A stretch of DNA of 64,000 nucleotides. Origin: Pseudomonas grandcourensis. GTDB taxonomy: Bacteria; Pseudomonadota; Gammaproteobacteria; Pseudomonadales; Pseudomonadaceae. The notes beneath the pieces are model-generated. The model saw only the letters and a list, made by a program, of their open reading frames with translations, was not told the origin of the DNA and made no database searches. The stretch lies in NCBI RefSeq assembly GCF_039909015.1, contig NZ_CP150919.1, forward strand, positions 4,378,501 to 4,442,500, given 5' to 3'. Both the position numbers and the translations under genes were made by a program. Shown here piece after piece: positions 15,876-23,992 of this stretch. Positions within the stretch are counted from its first letter, which is position 1. Every line of letters begins with the position of its first letter.

Positions 15876-15960
15876 TTTGTTTCCGCAACCATGCCGAGTA
15901 AAACCTAGATTTACGCAATAGAGCCATTGACAACGCCAATCTCAGACAACAATACTTTGT

Positions 15961-15971
15961 ATACGCATCGT
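15961..15971 (+). promoter_or_regulatory. ATACG-N3-CGT motif, site 2 of the divergent region
   Basis: ATACGCATCGT followed by TTTGTTAG, 108 bases upstream of the OCD-family start. ACG-CAT-CGT is a perfect short palindrome. Its spacing from the gene fits an operator close to the promoter of the rightward three-gene unit. Confidence 0.5.
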
Positions 15972-16078
15972 TTTGTTAGTGCTACCTTCAATTAGATAGC
16001 TATTCATAGCCGGAGCGCGGCTTACGTAGGCCGCCTCGCGTTTACTTCAACTCTCTCTGCCGTTTCGGAGCTCGACGC

Positions 16079-17083
16079 ATGACCGCTAATTCCCAGTCTC
16101 CCGTGTTCGTTTCAAGCGCTGCCGCGCAGGCCGTTTTCCGTTGGAAAGATGCGATTGCCGCGCTTCAGGCCGCTTATGGGCAACATTTGCCAGCCAGGGC
16201 TACCCCGCCTCGTACCGTTGCAAGTCTTGAAAAAACCTGGCTTCGCACCTTGCCGGCAATTCCGGCAAGTGGACGCTACTTCGGCGCCAAGCTGATGGGG
16301 TCGAACATGGGCGATGCGCCACCGGGGATCGAATACGTCATCGTTCTGTTTGACCGAACGACCAATCGCATTGCCGCTTTCATTGACGCAAATCTGATGA
16401 CTGGATTCCGGACTGCTGCTACGTCGGCAGCAGCCCTTGACCGCCTCGCCCCACAGAAACCTGTTCGTCTAGCCGTCATTGGAAGTGGGTTGGAAGCCTC
16501 GATGCACACCCGTGCCTTCGCAAGTGTCCGCGAACTGACCGAAATAACCGTCTACAGCCCGACGCCTGAACGGCGCGAAGCGTTTGCCACAGCGGCGACG
16601 CGAGATCTCGGTGTACCCGCTCGCGGAGTTGGTTCGGCACAAGAGGCCGTGGAAGGCGCCGACATCGTGCTGACTGCCGCACGCTCACGCGATGAAAAGC
16701 CGATTTTGTTCGGCGAGTGGTTGAAGCCGGACGCCATTGTCGTTTCGATCGGTTCGACCATCCCGGAGCAGCGTGAAATAGACATTTCCGTCGTAGAGCG
16801 CAGTGACTTGATCATCTGCGACACCCTGGAAGAAGTGCTGGAAGAGACAGGAGACATGCTTGCTGCCCATACCGCCGGGATCGAATTTCGACACAAAGCC
16901 TTCAGCCTGTCTGACCTGATGAGTGGCGCCTGCAGTGAACAGTTGAAGCAAGCCAAGGCCCCGATGTTTAAGTCAGTCGGCGGTGGTCTTCAAGACATTG
17001 TGGTAGCGGAACTCATCCTGACCAAGGCACTTGAAGCAGGGCTCGCAACACCACTGCCAATCGATTTTGAAACAAAGCGCTGA
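16079..17083 (+). CDS. Ornithine cyclodeaminase / mu-crystallin family protein
   Basis: NAD(P)-dependent enzyme of 334 residues with the Rossmann motif VIGSGLEASMHTRAF near residues 140-155 and the family segments YFGAKLMGSNMGD and FRTAATSAAALDRLA. The superfamily includes ornithine cyclodeaminase, ketimine reductases and alanine or tauropine-type dehydrogenases, so nitrogen chemistry is possible but not proven. GGAG precedes the ATG by about nine bases. It opens a unit with the DapA-like gene 46 bases later and an aldehyde dehydrogenase. True ornithine cyclodeamination would be odd in this aromatic setting; reduction of a carbonyl or imine intermediate is an alternative. Confidence 0.8.
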   Translation: MTANSQSPVFVSSAAAQAVFRWKDAIAALQAAYGQHLPARATPPRTVASLEKTWLRTLPAIPASGRYFGAKLMGSNMGDAPPGIEYVIVLFDRTTNRIAAFIDANLMTGFRTAATSAAALDRLAPQKPVRLAVIGSGLEASMHTRAFASVRELTEITVYSPTPERREAFATAATRDLGVPARGVGSAQEAVEGADIVLTAARSRDEKPILFGEWLKPDAIVVSIGSTIPEQREIDISVVERSDLIICDTLEEVLEETGDMLAAHTAGIEFRHKAFSLSDLMSGACSEQLKQAKAPMFKSVGGGLQDIVVAELILTKALEAGLATPLPIDFETKR

Positions 17084-17129
17084 GCGAACAGCGACGACTA
17101 TCACCAACCCTGACTAACAGGAGCCTTAC

Positions 17130-18140
17130 ATGGCCAATTACAATAAGAAAGACGCTCGAGACTGGGCACGCGAAAAACTCGTTGGGGTCGCCAACGTTAC
17201 GATTCCAACAATGACCTCCGACTTCAAACGCATCAATGAGAAAGCCGTTCGCCACGACGTAGAACTGGCAATCAAGCATGGCTTCGTCGGTTCGCTGTCC
17301 TGCTCGGAGGTAGCCATCACCCAAGAGCAGTACGGTGAGTTCTGTCAAATCATGGCCGATCAAGCAGCCGGCCGTCTCGTGATCGTTCACCACGCGGTGT
17401 TCAACACGCTGGAAGATAACATTGAGGCCGTGAAGCGAGCCGAAGCTGCCGGCGCCGACCTTGTACTGCTTGGCTATCCTCCGTTCTTCTATCCGAAGTC
17501 CTATGACGAAGTATTCGAGTACACCAAGGCGATCTGCGACGCGACGAACCTGGGCGTAATCATCTTCCCGCTGCCCGCCTGGGGTTTCAGCCGCTTGCAC
17601 CCTGCCGATATTCCGCTGGCGGTGCTGCGTCGCATGGTCGACGAGATCCCCAACGTCGTTGCAATCAAAGCCGAAGGCGGACTGCCTTACATCATGTCGG
17701 CGATCGAAGTTCACCGCGAATTCCATGAAGAAGTCGTTATCTCATCTCCGCTTGAGTATGAGTACGTGCCTTTGGCACAAGTGATGGACATCCCATTCTG
17801 CGGAACCAACTACTCCTCTTACTACGGCCCATTGCTACCACAGATCCACAAGTTGATCCGTGCGGGCAACTACGATGAGGCAACTCAGCTCTGGTACAAA
17901 ATGGATCCGGCACGTAAAGCGTTTGCAAGCCTCCCAATGGCGGCAAACGGGCTTCTCAATCGCATGATGTGGAAATACCAAGGCTGGTTGCAGGGTTACA
18001 ACGGTGGTCCTATGCCGCACCCGACCCAACGTGTGTACCAGCGCGACATGGCTGTGCTACGTAAAGGGCTGGAAGCTGCTGGACTGAACCCGACCACCGA
18101 CCTCGATGAAGCCTTCTTCATCGGTCGTAACTCCATTTGA
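17130..18140 (+). CDS. DapA-like (class I) lyase/aldolase with altered active site
   Basis: TIM-barrel Schiff-base enzyme of 336 residues, longer than DapA (about 290) and near the size of hydratase-aldolases such as NahE. The Schiff-base Lys is in VVAIKAEGG near residue 177. The strand that normally presents the catalytic Tyr (Y-N-V-P in DapA) reads IIFPLPAWGF, so Tyr appears to be Phe, and the GTTGE-type loop is replaced by SLSCSEVAITQ. A family function is therefore uncertain; retro-aldol cleavage giving an aldehyde for the next gene's dehydrogenase is the likeliest. CAGGAG precedes the start. AATAAGAA lies in codons 5-7 and may be a Crc site. Confidence 0.8.
   Translation: MANYNKKDARDWAREKLVGVANVTIPTMTSDFKRINEKAVRHDVELAIKHGFVGSLSCSEVAITQEQYGEFCQIMADQAAGRLVIVHHAVFNTLEDNIEAVKRAEAAGADLVLLGYPPFFYPKSYDEVFEYTKAICDATNLGVIIFPLPAWGFSRLHPADIPLAVLRRMVDEIPNVVAIKAEGGLPYIMSAIEVHREFHEEVVISSPLEYEYVPLAQVMDIPFCGTNYSSYYGPLLPQIHKLIRAGNYDEATQLWYKMDPARKAFASLPMAANGLLNRMMWKYQGWLQGYNGGPMPHPTQRVYQRDMAVLRKGLEAAGLNPTTDLDEAFFIGRNSI
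17142..17149 (+). promoter_or_regulatory. Crc/Hfq-like motif within the DapA-like gene start
   Basis: AATAAGAA, a perfect AAnAAnAA pattern, lies 12 bases into the coding sequence. Crc/Hfq sites often overlap the first codons of catabolic genes in Pseudomonas. Confidence 0.4.
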
Positions 18141-18150
18141 GGTCTGCCCG

Positions 18151-19620
18151 ATGAATAGCACCGCAACCTTGAATCTGAAAGACCCCGACCTGCTGCGTCA
18201 GGCAATGTTGATCGACGGCGAATGGGTCCAGGCAGACAGTGGCCAGACAATCGAGATCCGCAATCCAGCCACTGGTGAATGGGTAGCGCGCGTACCAAAC
18301 GGTGGAGAGTCCGAGACTCGCCGCGCAATCGCAGCGGCCGAACGCGCCATGCAGGGATGGCGCAAGACGCTGCCAAAGGAGCGTGCAAAGGTCCTGCGCA
18401 AGCTCTATGAGCTAATGCTTGAAAACATCGAGGACCTGGCGGTCATCCTGACGGCCGAACAGGGTAAGCCCTTGGTGGAATCCCGTGGCGAAATCCTTTA
18501 CGCCGCAAGCTTCATCGAATGGTTCGGGGAAGAGGCGAAGCGCGTGAATGGCGACATCATTCCGCAGAATGTAGACGGTCGGCGCATTCTCGTGCAGAAA
18601 GCCCCTATCGGTGTTTTTGCAGCCATCACACCGTGGAACTTCCCCTCCGCGATGATTACACGCAAAGCCGGTCCGGGCTGGGCGGTTGGTTGCGCTGGAG
18701 TTATCAAGCCGGCCAGTCAGACCCCCCTTTCGGCACTGGCTTTGGCCGTACTCGCCGAGCGCGCCGGTCTGCCGCCTGGTGTGTGCAACGTCGTCACGGG
18801 CTCGGCCCGCGCAATCGGCGGGGAGCTCACCGCAAACCCGGTCGTTCGGAAGTTGTCTTTCACAGGTTCGACCGAAGTTGGATCGCTGCTGCTGGCCCAG
18901 TGCGCTCCGACCATCAAAAAGGCGAGTATGGAACTGGGCGGCAACGCGCCGTTCATCGTCTTTGACGATGCTGATATCGATGCCGCAGTGAAAGGTGCAA
19001 TTGCCGCCAAGTACCGCAACACAGGTCAAGCCTGCGTTGCCGCCAACCGCATGCTCGTTCAATCGGGTGTTTACGATCAGTTTGCGAAGAAGCTCGCGGA
19101 TGCAGCCGCTGCGCTCAGGGTTGGTAATGGCATGGATGACGGTGTGGTACTGGGTCCGCTCATCAATGGGGATGCAGTGCAAAAGGTCGAAGAGCACATT
19201 GCCGATGCGGTGAAAAAAGGTGCACGCATTGCTACCGGAGGCAAGCGTCACCCCTTGGGCGGTAGTTACTTCGAGCCAACAGTGCTCACCGATGTGTCAC
19301 GCGATGCACTGATCTTCAATGATGAAACCTTCGGCCCTGTCGCTCCCCTCTTCCGTTTCGAGACTGAGGACGAGGCAATTGCGATGGCCAACGACACACC
19401 TTTTGGCTTGGCAGCCTATGTGTACGCACGTGACGTCGGTCTGATCTTCCGTGTCGTCGACAATCTTGAGTTCGGCATGGTGGGCGTCAACGAGGGGATG
19501 ATCTCCACAGAAGTTGCACCCTTCGGCGGCGTGAAGACCTCCGGACTTGGCCGGGAAGGCTCAAAATACGGGATCGACGACTACCTGGAAATCAAGTACG
19601 TCGCACTGGGCGGCTTGTAA
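18151..19620 (+). CDS. NAD(P)-dependent aldehyde dehydrogenase, succinate-semialdehyde dehydrogenase type
   Basis: Aldehyde dehydrogenase of 489 residues. Catalytic Glu is in MELGGNAPF near residue 265 and catalytic Cys in NTGQACVAANR near residue 300; the phosphate-loop region is FTGSTEVGSLL. It is clearly a paralogue of the gabD gene at 48523, sharing for example IEWFGEEAKRV-type and PWNFPSAMITRKAGP segments. The start at 18151 (ATG after GAGG) lies ten bases after the DapA-like stop; the frame extends further upstream, overlapping that gene. It probably oxidises the aldehyde released by the DapA-like lyase. An oddity is GPGWAVGCAGVIKPA, where GabD has GPALAAGC. Confidence 0.88.
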   Translation: MNSTATLNLKDPDLLRQAMLIDGEWVQADSGQTIEIRNPATGEWVARVPNGGESETRRAIAAAERAMQGWRKTLPKERAKVLRKLYELMLENIEDLAVILTAEQGKPLVESRGEILYAASFIEWFGEEAKRVNGDIIPQNVDGRRILVQKAPIGVFAAITPWNFPSAMITRKAGPGWAVGCAGVIKPASQTPLSALALAVLAERAGLPPGVCNVVTGSARAIGGELTANPVVRKLSFTGSTEVGSLLLAQCAPTIKKASMELGGNAPFIVFDDADIDAAVKGAIAAKYRNTGQACVAANRMLVQSGVYDQFAKKLADAAAALRVGNGMDDGVVLGPLINGDAVQKVEEHIADAVKKGARIATGGKRHPLGGSYFEPTVLTDVSRDALIFNDETFGPVAPLFRFETEDEAIAMANDTPFGLAAYVYARDVGLIFRVVDNLEFGMVGVNEGMISTEVAPFGGVKTSGLGREGSKYGIDDYLEIKYVALGGL

Positions 19621-19855
19621 GCCGGCGATAGTGGGTGAGGTGGTGTATGTCTATAAAACATGCGCCCTCACCTACACGCATTCATCACGGCGCTGTAAAT
19701 TTTGCTCAATGGCCTCACTGATAAGACGTATCAGTGGGGCTCCAAACCCTCGTCTCGCTCTACGAGATCGACACAAGTTACGCATCTGATACCACGGCCA
19801 AAAGCAGACACTCACTAGGCAATCTGATGAGATGCGGCGTGTAATGACATCCAGT

Positions 19856-20770
19856 TCAATAATTGAAGTCATGCCCCAACTCCGCCTGCATCCACTCCAG
19901 AAATCTTCTGACCCTTGGGAAGTTGGAATGCGCTTTCGGGAAAACCAGGTGGTGTGCAGTGATTGCCGCACTCAACTGCGGCACTACCTCGACCAACGTT
20001 CCACGCGCTAGATAATCCTGCGCAAGCAGTGTGCTTTCCAGGGCAAATCCAAGCCCGTGGCTGGCTGCCTCCAGCGTCATGTAGGAACGGTCAAAACTCA
20101 GTGTGTAAGGCTTTTCAGGGCGCGATAAACCATGTTGTGCAAACAACTGTGGCCACTTGATCAGCGTCGCCTCCGACAGAATCAGGTTGCAGTCCAGCAA
20201 ATCCGCAATGGCATGAATGGGTCGTTTTTCCAGGAGTTTGGGAGAAGCCATGACCGCGATTTTTTCATTGCGCACCGTGCGCACTTCGAAACTGGGCCAG
20301 TTGGGCATTCCGTGGCGGATGTCCACGTCGATCTTGTCCCGGCTGAAGTGCAGTGACTCATAGGAACACGAAAGGTTGAGCTGGATGTCAGGATGACTCT
20401 GGCGGAATTGCTCCAGACGCGGCATCAGCCACAGCAGTCCGAAACTGGGCGATGAGTGCAAGCGCAGGCAATCGAGGCTGAAGTCACTGGTCGCGCGCTC
20501 GGTCGCCACGGCAAGGCTGTGCAGGATGCCGGACACCTCGGTCAGGTACTGCTCGCCCACCGGCGTCAGGGTCACGCCTCTGGTGGTTCGGAAAAACAGC
20601 TGTCGCCCGATCATCGCCTCAAGCTTGGCCAATTGGTGGCTGACCGCCGAAGGCGTTAAGTCCAGCAATTCGGCAGCGCGGGCGACATTGCCAAAGCGCG
20701 CTGTCTGCTCAAAGGCCTGAATGGCTTTCAGGGGTGGCAGTGTCGGGGGTACTTCGCCGGTTGAACGCAT
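19856..20770 (-). CDS. LysR-type regulator (GcvA-like)
   Basis: LysR regulator of 304 residues. The N-terminal winged helix LKAIQAFEQTARFGNVARAAELLDLTPSAVSHQL fits the GcvA/AmpR branch, as does the ending RRFLEWMQAEL. The ATG at 20770 (MRSTGEVPP) suits the family; a longer frame runs to 20818. It is divergent from the SDR gene at 20978 and probably controls the SDR-MFS-transketolase unit. The 207-base gap has CTGAA-N5-TTCAG near 20850, a possible T-N11-A box. The substrate-binding domain gives no ligand clue. Confidence 0.87.
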   Translation of the reverse strand: MRSTGEVPPTLPPLKAIQAFEQTARFGNVARAAELLDLTPSAVSHQLAKLEAMIGRQLFFRTTRGVTLTPVGEQYLTEVSGILHSLAVATERATSDFSLDCLRLHSSPSFGLLWLMPRLEQFRQSHPDIQLNLSCSYESLHFSRDKIDVDIRHGMPNWPSFEVRTVRNEKIAVMASPKLLEKRPIHAIADLLDCNLILSEATLIKWPQLFAQHGLSRPEKPYTLSFDRSYMTLEAASHGLGFALESTLLAQDYLARGTLVEVVPQLSAAITAHHLVFPKAHSNFPRVRRFLEWMQAELGHDFNY

Positions 20771-20977
20771 GGTGATGGTTTTTCCGCTGTAAACAGCCTG
20801 AGCCGGGCATCGAGCCATTCAACCATCCAACTGCAAAAATGACGAGTGCTGAATTTTTTTCAGTACCCAGTGAAGTTCGCGTTATTGCTCAGGAACGGGG
20901 TGGAGCACAAGCTGAGTCATCGATTCGCTACGGATCGACCCAATAGCACTCTCCAATAAGAACAATGAGGTACTCCC

Positions 20978-21727
20978 ATGCTTCTCCAAGGCAAAGTCGC
21001 GATCATCACCGGTGCAGCCTCCGCACGTGGCATTGGCCGCGCGACAGCGACCACCTTCGCGCAACAGGGCGCACAGGTTGTGATCCTCGACTTGGATGAA
21101 TCCACCGCCCGCGATGCCGCCGCCTCCCTGGGCGAAGGCCATCTGGGTCTGGCCGCCAACGTCGCTGATGAATCACAGGTTCAGCAGGCCGTCGCGAAAA
21201 TCATCGAGCATTTCGGTCGCATCGACATTCTGGTCAACAATGCTGGCATCACCCAGCCTCTCAAAACCCTGGATATTCGCCCTTCGGACTACGACAAGGT
21301 GCTGGACGTAAGCCTGCGCGGCACCCTGCTCATGTCCCAGGCAGTGATTCCGCTGATGCGCCAGCAGTCCGGCGGCAGCATCGTCTGCATGTCGTCGGTC
21401 TCCGCTCAACGCGGCGGCGGCATTTTCGGTGGCCCGCATTACAGCGCCGCCAAGGCCGGCGTGCTGGGCCTGGCCAAGGCCATGGCGCGGGAACTGGGGC
21501 CGGACAAGGTTCGCGTCAACTCCATCGCCCCCGGTTTGATCCACACCGACATCACCGGTGGCCTGATGCAGGACGAACGCCGTCACGCGATCATCGACGG
21601 CATCCCGTTGGGACGCCTGGGCGAGGCGCAGGATGTGGCCAATGCGGCGCTATTTCTGGCCAGCGACCTATCCTCCTACCTGACCGGCATCACCCTGGAT
21701 GTGAACGGCGGCATGCTGATTCACTGA
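20978..21727 (+). CDS. Short-chain dehydrogenase/reductase
   Basis: Classical SDR of 249 residues, probably NAD(P)-dependent oxidation of a polyol or secondary alcohol. Motifs: TGAASARGIG at the nucleotide site (three residues longer than usual TGxxxGIG), NNAG near residue 88, catalytic SSVSAQRGG with Ser, and YSAAK near residue 152. GAGG stands before the ATG. It begins a rightward unit with an ACS-type MFS carrier and a split transketolase, so its product may be the ketose that the transketolase cleaves. Confidence 0.88.
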   Translation: MLLQGKVAIITGAASARGIGRATATTFAQQGAQVVILDLDESTARDAAASLGEGHLGLAANVADESQVQQAVAKIIEHFGRIDILVNNAGITQPLKTLDIRPSDYDKVLDVSLRGTLLMSQAVIPLMRQQSGGSIVCMSSVSAQRGGGIFGGPHYSAAKAGVLGLAKAMARELGPDKVRVNSIAPGLIHTDITGGLMQDERRHAIIDGIPLGRLGEAQDVANAALFLASDLSSYLTGITLDVNGGMLIH

Positions 21728-21827
21728 ATACACCTGGGCGGGCCTGCCCGGCCCGTGCGGTTCTGGATCGACGATGCAGCCGGGCCTCGGGCCCTGGCGG
21801 TCAATAAAAACAAGAGATCGAACCATC

Positions 21828-23126
21828 ATGACAACCCTGTCGCTCGAAGCGGTTTCGACCGTGCGCTCCTCCGCCTACCGTAAAACGGCCTGGCGCCTGA
21901 TGCCGTTCCTGATGCTGTGCTATCTGTGCGCGTATCTGGACCGGGTCAACGTCGGCTTCGCCAAGCTGCAAATGATGAACGACCTGGCCCTCAGCGAAAC
22001 AGTCTATGGACTGGGCGCGGGCATGTTCTTCATCGGTTACTTCCTCTGCGAGGTGCCGAGCAACATCATCCTGCACAAGGTCGGCGCTCGGGTCTGGATC
22101 GCCCGCATCATGATCACCTGGGGCATCGTCTCGGCCCTGTTCGCCTTCGTCGAAACTGCCTGGCAATTCTATGCCTTGCGCTTTTTGCTTGGCATTGCCG
22201 AAGCGGGTCTTGCGCCGGGTCTGCTGCTGTACCTGACCTACTGGTTTCCGTCCTATCGGCGTGCGCGCATGACCGTGTTGTGGTTTATCGCCATTCCGCT
22301 GTCGGGCATGGTCGGTGGCCCGATCTCCGGCTGGATCATGAATCACTTCGCCGGCATGCATGGCTGGGCCGGCTGGCAGTGGATGTTCGTGCTCGAAGCT
22401 GTGCCCACCGTTCTTATCGGCTTGCTGGTACTGAGCTATCTCAAGGATGGCGTACACCAGGCCAATTGGCTGGATGACGACGAAAAAGCACTGATCCGCC
22501 GCGAGCTGGCCGAGGATGACCAGCAGAAAATCACCCATGCGTCGGTGGGCGAGTTTATTCGCGACCGTCGTCTGTGGTTGCTCGCAGGCATCTACTTCTG
22601 CGTTGTAATGGGCCAGTACGCGATCACCTTCTGGCTACCGACACTGGTACGCAACGCCGGGGTTTCCGATCCGCTGCACATCGGCTTTCTGACCAGCCTG
22701 CCCTACCTCTGCGCCATCGTGGCAATGCTGCTGGTCGGTCGCAGTGGCGACAAACACCGCGAGCGACGCTGGCACCTGATCGCCCCGATGATTGCCGGCG
22801 CACTCGGCCTGACCCTCGCCGCATTGCTGGGCGGCAATATCGTCCTGTCCATCCTGAGCCTGTGCCTGGCGGCGTCCGGCATTCTGTCGGCGACGTCGCT
22901 GTTCTGGATGCTGCCCACCACATTGCTCGGGGGCGTTTCCGCCGCCGCGGGCATTGCGGCAATCAACAGCTTCGCCAACCTCGCCGGGTTCTGCTCGCCT
23001 TACCTGATCGGCTGGATCACCACACAGACCGGCTCCAGCGCCATCGGCATGTACCTGATCACCGGTGTGCTGGTGAGCGGCGCCCTGCTGGTCCTGCGCA
23101 TTCCCGCCGCCCTGGTCAATCGTTGA
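21828..23126 (+). CDS. MFS transporter, ACS family
   Basis: Importer of 432 residues with about twelve membrane segments and the ACS signatures LDRVNVGFAKLQM, PSNIILHKVGARVWI and YALRFLLGIAEAGLAPG. It is visibly related to HpaX at 257. I chose ATG 21828 (MTTLSLEAV) after AAGAGA; the open frame reaches 21774. It lies between the SDR and the transketolase subunits and probably imports their substrate, a sugar acid, polyol or aromatic acid in this family. Confidence 0.87.
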   Translation: MTTLSLEAVSTVRSSAYRKTAWRLMPFLMLCYLCAYLDRVNVGFAKLQMMNDLALSETVYGLGAGMFFIGYFLCEVPSNIILHKVGARVWIARIMITWGIVSALFAFVETAWQFYALRFLLGIAEAGLAPGLLLYLTYWFPSYRRARMTVLWFIAIPLSGMVGGPISGWIMNHFAGMHGWAGWQWMFVLEAVPTVLIGLLVLSYLKDGVHQANWLDDDEKALIRRELAEDDQQKITHASVGEFIRDRRLWLLAGIYFCVVMGQYAITFWLPTLVRNAGVSDPLHIGFLTSLPYLCAIVAMLLVGRSGDKHRERRWHLIAPMIAGALGLTLAALLGGNIVLSILSLCLAASGILSATSLFWMLPTTLLGGVSAAAGIAAINSFANLAGFCSPYLIGWITTQTGSSAIGMYLITGVLVSGALLVLRIPAALVNR

Positions 23127-23143
23127 GTTAACGGAGTTTCATC

Positions 23144-23992
23144 ATGACAACCCAGTCTTCACACGCTTCAAGCAAGAGTCTGGCGCAGCGCGCCCACAAT
23201 ATTCGTCGTCACTCGCTGCGCATGGGGCAAGTCCAGGGCCAGGGTTATGTCGGCCAGGCCCTCGGGGCGGCCGACCTGCTGGCCGTGTCCTACTTCCATG
23301 CGTTGAATCTTAAGCCTGAGGACCCGGAATGGGAGGAACGTGATCGCTTCTACCTCTCCATCGGTCACTACGCCATTGCGCTGTATGCCGCCCTGATCGA
23401 AGCCAAAATCATCCCGCTCGATGAACTGGAAACCTACGGTTCGGACGACAGCCGCCTGCCGATGTCGGGCATGGCCGCCTACACCCCGGGCATGGAAATC
23501 ACCGGGGGCTCGCTGGGTCAGGGCCTGGGCATCGCTGTCGGTGCCTGCCTGGGTCTCAAGCGCAAAGGCTCGGCCTCCTTCGTCTACAACCTGCTGTCGG
23601 ACGGCGAGCTGAATGAAGGCTCGACCTGGGAAGCCGTGATGTCGGCGGCGCACTGGAAGCTCGACAACCTGATCGCCATCGTCGACGTCAACAATCAGCA
23701 AGCCGATGGCTATTCGAGCGAAATCCTGTCGTTCGAACCCATTGTCGATCGCTGGCAAGCGTTCGGCTGGTTCACCCAGCGCGTCGATGGCAACGACATC
23801 GATGCACTGGTCGCGGCATTCGATGCCGCTCGCCATCATCCCGGCGCCCAGCCACGAGTGATCATCTGCGACACCAAAATGGGCAAGGGCGTGCCCTTCC
23901 TGGAAACCCGCGAGAAGACGCACTTCATTCGCGTGGAAGAGCACGAATGGGATCTGGCACTGAACAATCTTGAAGAAGGAAAAAACCAATGA
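23144..23992 (+). CDS. Transketolase-like enzyme, N-terminal (TPP-binding) subunit
   Basis: N-terminal half of a split thiamine-diphosphate transketolase, 282 residues. The cofactor motif runs from LSDGELNEGSTWEA near residue 152 to VDVNNQQADG near residue 184 (SDG...NN instead of GDG...NN). The early SIGHYAIALYA and the GGSLGQGLGIAVG loop are typical. GGAG precedes the start by eight bases. Its stop overlaps the start of the C-terminal subunit, so the two chains should be made in equal amounts. Household transketolase is a single ~660-residue chain; split versions usually belong to dedicated sugar or ketose pathways such as that for apiose. Confidence 0.88.
   Translation: MTTQSSHASSKSLAQRAHNIRRHSLRMGQVQGQGYVGQALGAADLLAVSYFHALNLKPEDPEWEERDRFYLSIGHYAIALYAALIEAKIIPLDELETYGSDDSRLPMSGMAAYTPGMEITGGSLGQGLGIAVGACLGLKRKGSASFVYNLLSDGELNEGSTWEAVMSAAHWKLDNLIAIVDVNNQQADGYSSEILSFEPIVDRWQAFGWFTQRVDGNDIDALVAAFDAARHHPGAQPRVIICDTKMGKGVPFLETREKTHFIRVEEHEWDLALNNLEEGKNQ

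Larger units (their letters stand above)
15579..16078. other. Divergent control region between monooxygenase and OCD-family genes
   Basis: Five hundred bases without a convincing gene. Two ATACG-N3-CGT motifs (15865 and 15961, 96 bases apart) are both followed at once by TTTTGT. The remainder shows short open stretches on both strands but no ribosome-binding site and no recognisable protein. Confidence 0.6.

Noticed and set aside
19640..19700. Inverted pair GGTGAGG / CCTCACC after the aldehyde dehydrogenase at 18151
   Set aside because: The loop is about 30 bases and no T-run follows, so a terminator call is weak.
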